From the NCBI GenBank assembly GCA_036867785.1, contig CP145417.1, positions 806,001 to 870,000 of the forward strand: a DNA stretch of 64,000 nt, in the 5' to 3' direction. This stretch comes from Plasmodiophora brassicae. Its lineage: Eukaryota > Endomyxa: Phytomyxea > Phytomyxea > Plasmodiophorida. Position numbers and translations under genes: made by a program. Below, in pieces: positions 62,237 to 64,000 of the stretch; the stretch's first letter is position 1; the number at the start of each line of letters is the position of its first letter. The notes under the pieces were generated by a model. The model was not told the DNA's origin and ran no database searches. It worked only from the letters and a program-made list of their open reading frames with translations.

Positions 62237-62382
62237 AAGACGACGGCTCGTCATATAGGGCGCGCCAAGCAAGAACTGAGGAATCGGTAATACAATTTCA
62301 CGCTTTCCCGCCGGAGCGTGAAATTGTATTACCGATTCCTCAGTTCTTGCTTGGCGCGCCTTATATGACGAGACGTCGTCTT
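62237..62382. repeat. Hairpin 3, 68-bp stem, 10-nt loop
   Basis: 62237-62304 pairs with 62315-62382 with two mismatches. The arm includes an AscI-like GGCGCGCC and ends GTGAAATTG-type sequence at the loop. The left arm is in frame with an acidic protein-like stretch (DELGDDDEEEDYTWVHPDL) just upstream. Confidence 0.92.
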
Positions 62383-62433
62383 GCGATGCGTCGCATTGGA
62401 TACGGGTTTCCATAGCAAATAGCAGAAGGGCTG

Positions 62434-62735
62434 CATCCGGGCTACATTTAATGCAATCTGTACCCGAACGGCTACATGTACGCTACATTAGTGTAGCGCT
62501 TATGTGCCCGAAAGGCTACATCCAGGCTACAAGTAATGTAGCATAAAAATGTATCCAACGGGCTACAACTCGGACACATTGGATGTAGCGTGTACGTGCC
62601 CGGAAGGCTACATTCAAGCTACATTAATGTAGCATGAATGTATCAAACGCGCTACAAACGTGACACAGGCATGTAGCACCTCTGTGTCCGATCCGGGCGG
62701 CTACATGTTTGTAGCACTCACGATACAACGGTGAC
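62434..62735. repeat. Degenerate ~46-bp repeat array rich in GCTACA/TGTAGC
   Basis: About six units, each starting GGCTACAT/GCTACAA and containing an inverse TGTAGC, so that imperfect palindromes such as GCTACATTAATGTAGC recur every 44-49 bp. Interspersed GTGYCC and GACAC motifs alternate between units. No coding frame. Confidence 0.75.
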
Positions 62736-62877
62736 ACACCGTGAATTATTTATTAAAAAATATGTTGCGCGCGTGTAGCGGATCTGCTGCCTGCGCGAGT
62801 TATCGTTTGATGAGTCGATGATCATCGCTCTGAAAACCATGGCAACTCTTATGACTGCTGCTGACCTTCAGCAGTTT

Positions 62878-63749
62878 CTATGTGCGCTCAACTGGATGCC
62901 TAACGAGGAGTCGGATCAGGGTGTAGGCATGGCTCGGAAATGGGCGGCCACCGAGTAGGACAGGTTTGGCGTGCTGAAGAAGCCGGTCGATTGCCAACAC
63001 GGTGCCGCACAGGGTCGCAGCCACGATCTCGATGGCCAGGGACGGCATGCGGCAATCCAACTGGACGTCCCACAAAGGCGGCCAACCTCGCCGCCGATCG
63101 TCGTCCCGGCGCGACCGACCTCTTGTAATCGTCGATGGTAGTAGGCGGCGGTAGGCACGCCCGACACGATCAAGACGGTAGATGACAGGGCCCGAACGAA
63201 CAGCTGGTAGCACCATGAAGCGAAGGTCGACCGCCAGATGTCGACATCTGGAAACACGGTGGCGTTCTGCCCAGGCGCACGCGCTGTCAGGACGCCATTG
63301 AGCTCGTCACTGGAGCCGACGAGCAGGAACGGCATTGGAACGCGACGCGTCCGGGCGCCTCGGGACCCGTCGTTGGTGTAGAGGTGCGACGATGGAGGAT
63401 TGCCCACGGTTGGCCCTGACGACGAGTCAGTCAGCGAGCTGGTGGACGGCAGTTGATATCGGTGTGTCCGCCTCTTCTTACACATGGCCGCCACCGCACC
63501 AGTGTCGTAAATGTTGAAGTACTGCGTCTCGAAGGGGCATGCGATGTCCGACTTCGGACGCATTGTTGACGATAAACGTGGCTGGCCGACGTGAACGACG
63601 ATAGTTCCGTATTGAGCCGGTGTGGGCGTGTGCCAGGACCGTGCCTGGGGTTGCTCGTATGGCACACGCTCATACGACATACCGCTATGGTACATGGCAA
63701 GCGGTTTCGCCTTCTCGTCCATGCCGTCGGTACAGTCGACTCGTGTCAT
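62878..63749 (-). CDS. Membrane protein, unknown (two or more exons, 5' end uncertain)
   Basis: Exons 63120-63749 and 62878-63060 join in phase 0 through a 59-bp GT-AG intron, giving 270 residues. Contents: an N-terminal polar region with KSDIACPFETQYFNIYDTGA, a Ser-rich linker with Arg-Arg pairs, then PMPFLLVGSSDELNGVLTA, a hydrophobic FVRALSSTVLIVSGVPTAAY, and after the splice a second TM-like LAIEIVAATLCGTVLAIDRL. The downstream end is basic. It may start further upstream, in the last 250 bp of the window or beyond. No family recognised. Confidence 0.45.
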
Positions 63750-64000
63750 CCTGCCTGGACAAGTACTGAGTAGTCGATTCTGCAGGGTGCACGACAGGTC
63801 TTCTGCTGATTGTTGCCCCGTTGACCGCGTTCTCCAACTTCAGGTACGGCGCGGACGGTCTAGCATTGGTCTTAATCGCGTTACGATCGCTGATCTACGG
63901 GGTCGTATCCGTCTTCACCGAATTGTCGCCCACTGCCTTGTCCGGCTCATGGTTCCTGTCGACTAACGCGCGACGTGCCTGCTTCTACCTATGGGTAGCC
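63750..64000. other. Window end, unresolved
   Basis: Possibly upstream exons of the membrane-protein gene on minus (a frame through DNSVKTDTTP ends at a GTAGAT donor-like site). The evidence is insufficient to call. Confidence 0.3.

Noticed and set aside
62434-62735. CRISPR-like array.
   Set aside because: Units are degenerate, contain internal palindromes, have no unique spacers of constant length, and the context is eukaryotic.

Overview
The window is eukaryotic nuclear DNA, most likely from a free-living or parasitic protist. Genes are small and close together on both strands. They carry many short GT-AG introns, mostly 47-65 bp, which often restore a conserved reading frame exactly. The gene set (a RAP-domain protein, a METTL9-type histidine methyltransferase, a FANCJ-like helicase, DPH3, NOP9, LTO1, REXO2, a pyruvate-dehydrogenase-kinase family member, ER glucosidase II, mitochondrial bL9 and ATP synthase delta) argues against bacteria, and the RAP protein and METTL9 argue against fungi. 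A stramenopile such as an oomycete would fit, but I cannot assign a lineage.

Left half (1-36.6 kb), mostly housekeeping genes. In order: an F-box/coiled-coil protein, a RAP-domain mitochondrial RNA-binding protein, NOP9, mitochondrial ATP synthase delta, a short hypothetical, mitochondrial ribosomal protein bL9, a 97-residue membrane protein, LTO1, a tRNA-Arg(CCU), two tandemly duplicated six-exon ankyrin genes, DPH3, a FANCJ/BRIP1-like helicase, glucosidase II alpha, METTL9, oligoribonuclease head-to-head with a membrane protein, a small unknown, a PDK-family kinase with a 5-nt microexon, a multi-pass membrane protein with signal peptide, a retropepsin-like ORF beside a duplicated METTL9 fragment, a Cys-rich unknown, another unknown, and an HIG1-domain protein.

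Right half (36.97-61.88 kb), a transposon island. Several element ends could be placed to the base from target-site duplications (TSDs). They are: a Copia-type LTR retrotransposon (TSD GCGCG) that has lost its reverse transcriptase; an intact intron-containing DD34E IS630/Tc1-type transposase with a convergent partner ORF; a 7-kb Mutator-like element (9-bp TSD) encoding a transposase and a C48 (Ulp1-like) peptidase; a 1.6-kb terminal-repeat retrotransposon in miniature (TRIM, TSD ATTGC) nested inside that peptidase gene; a TA-flanked mariner-type element with DD38E spacing, broken by a 56-bp tandem duplication; and a CACTA-like element (TSD TAC). A tRNA-Leu(CAG) and a secreted or anchored ankyrin protein sit among them.

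Right edge (61.9-64 kb): three successive long hairpins, a degenerate array of ~46-bp GCTACA-containing units, and a membrane-protein gene. The main novelty candidates are the Copia primer-binding site, which matches the anticodon arm of tRNA-Lys(CUU) and so implies a half-tRNA primer; the nested TRIM; the palindrome-rich Mutator termini; the hairpin cluster; and the PDK microexon.
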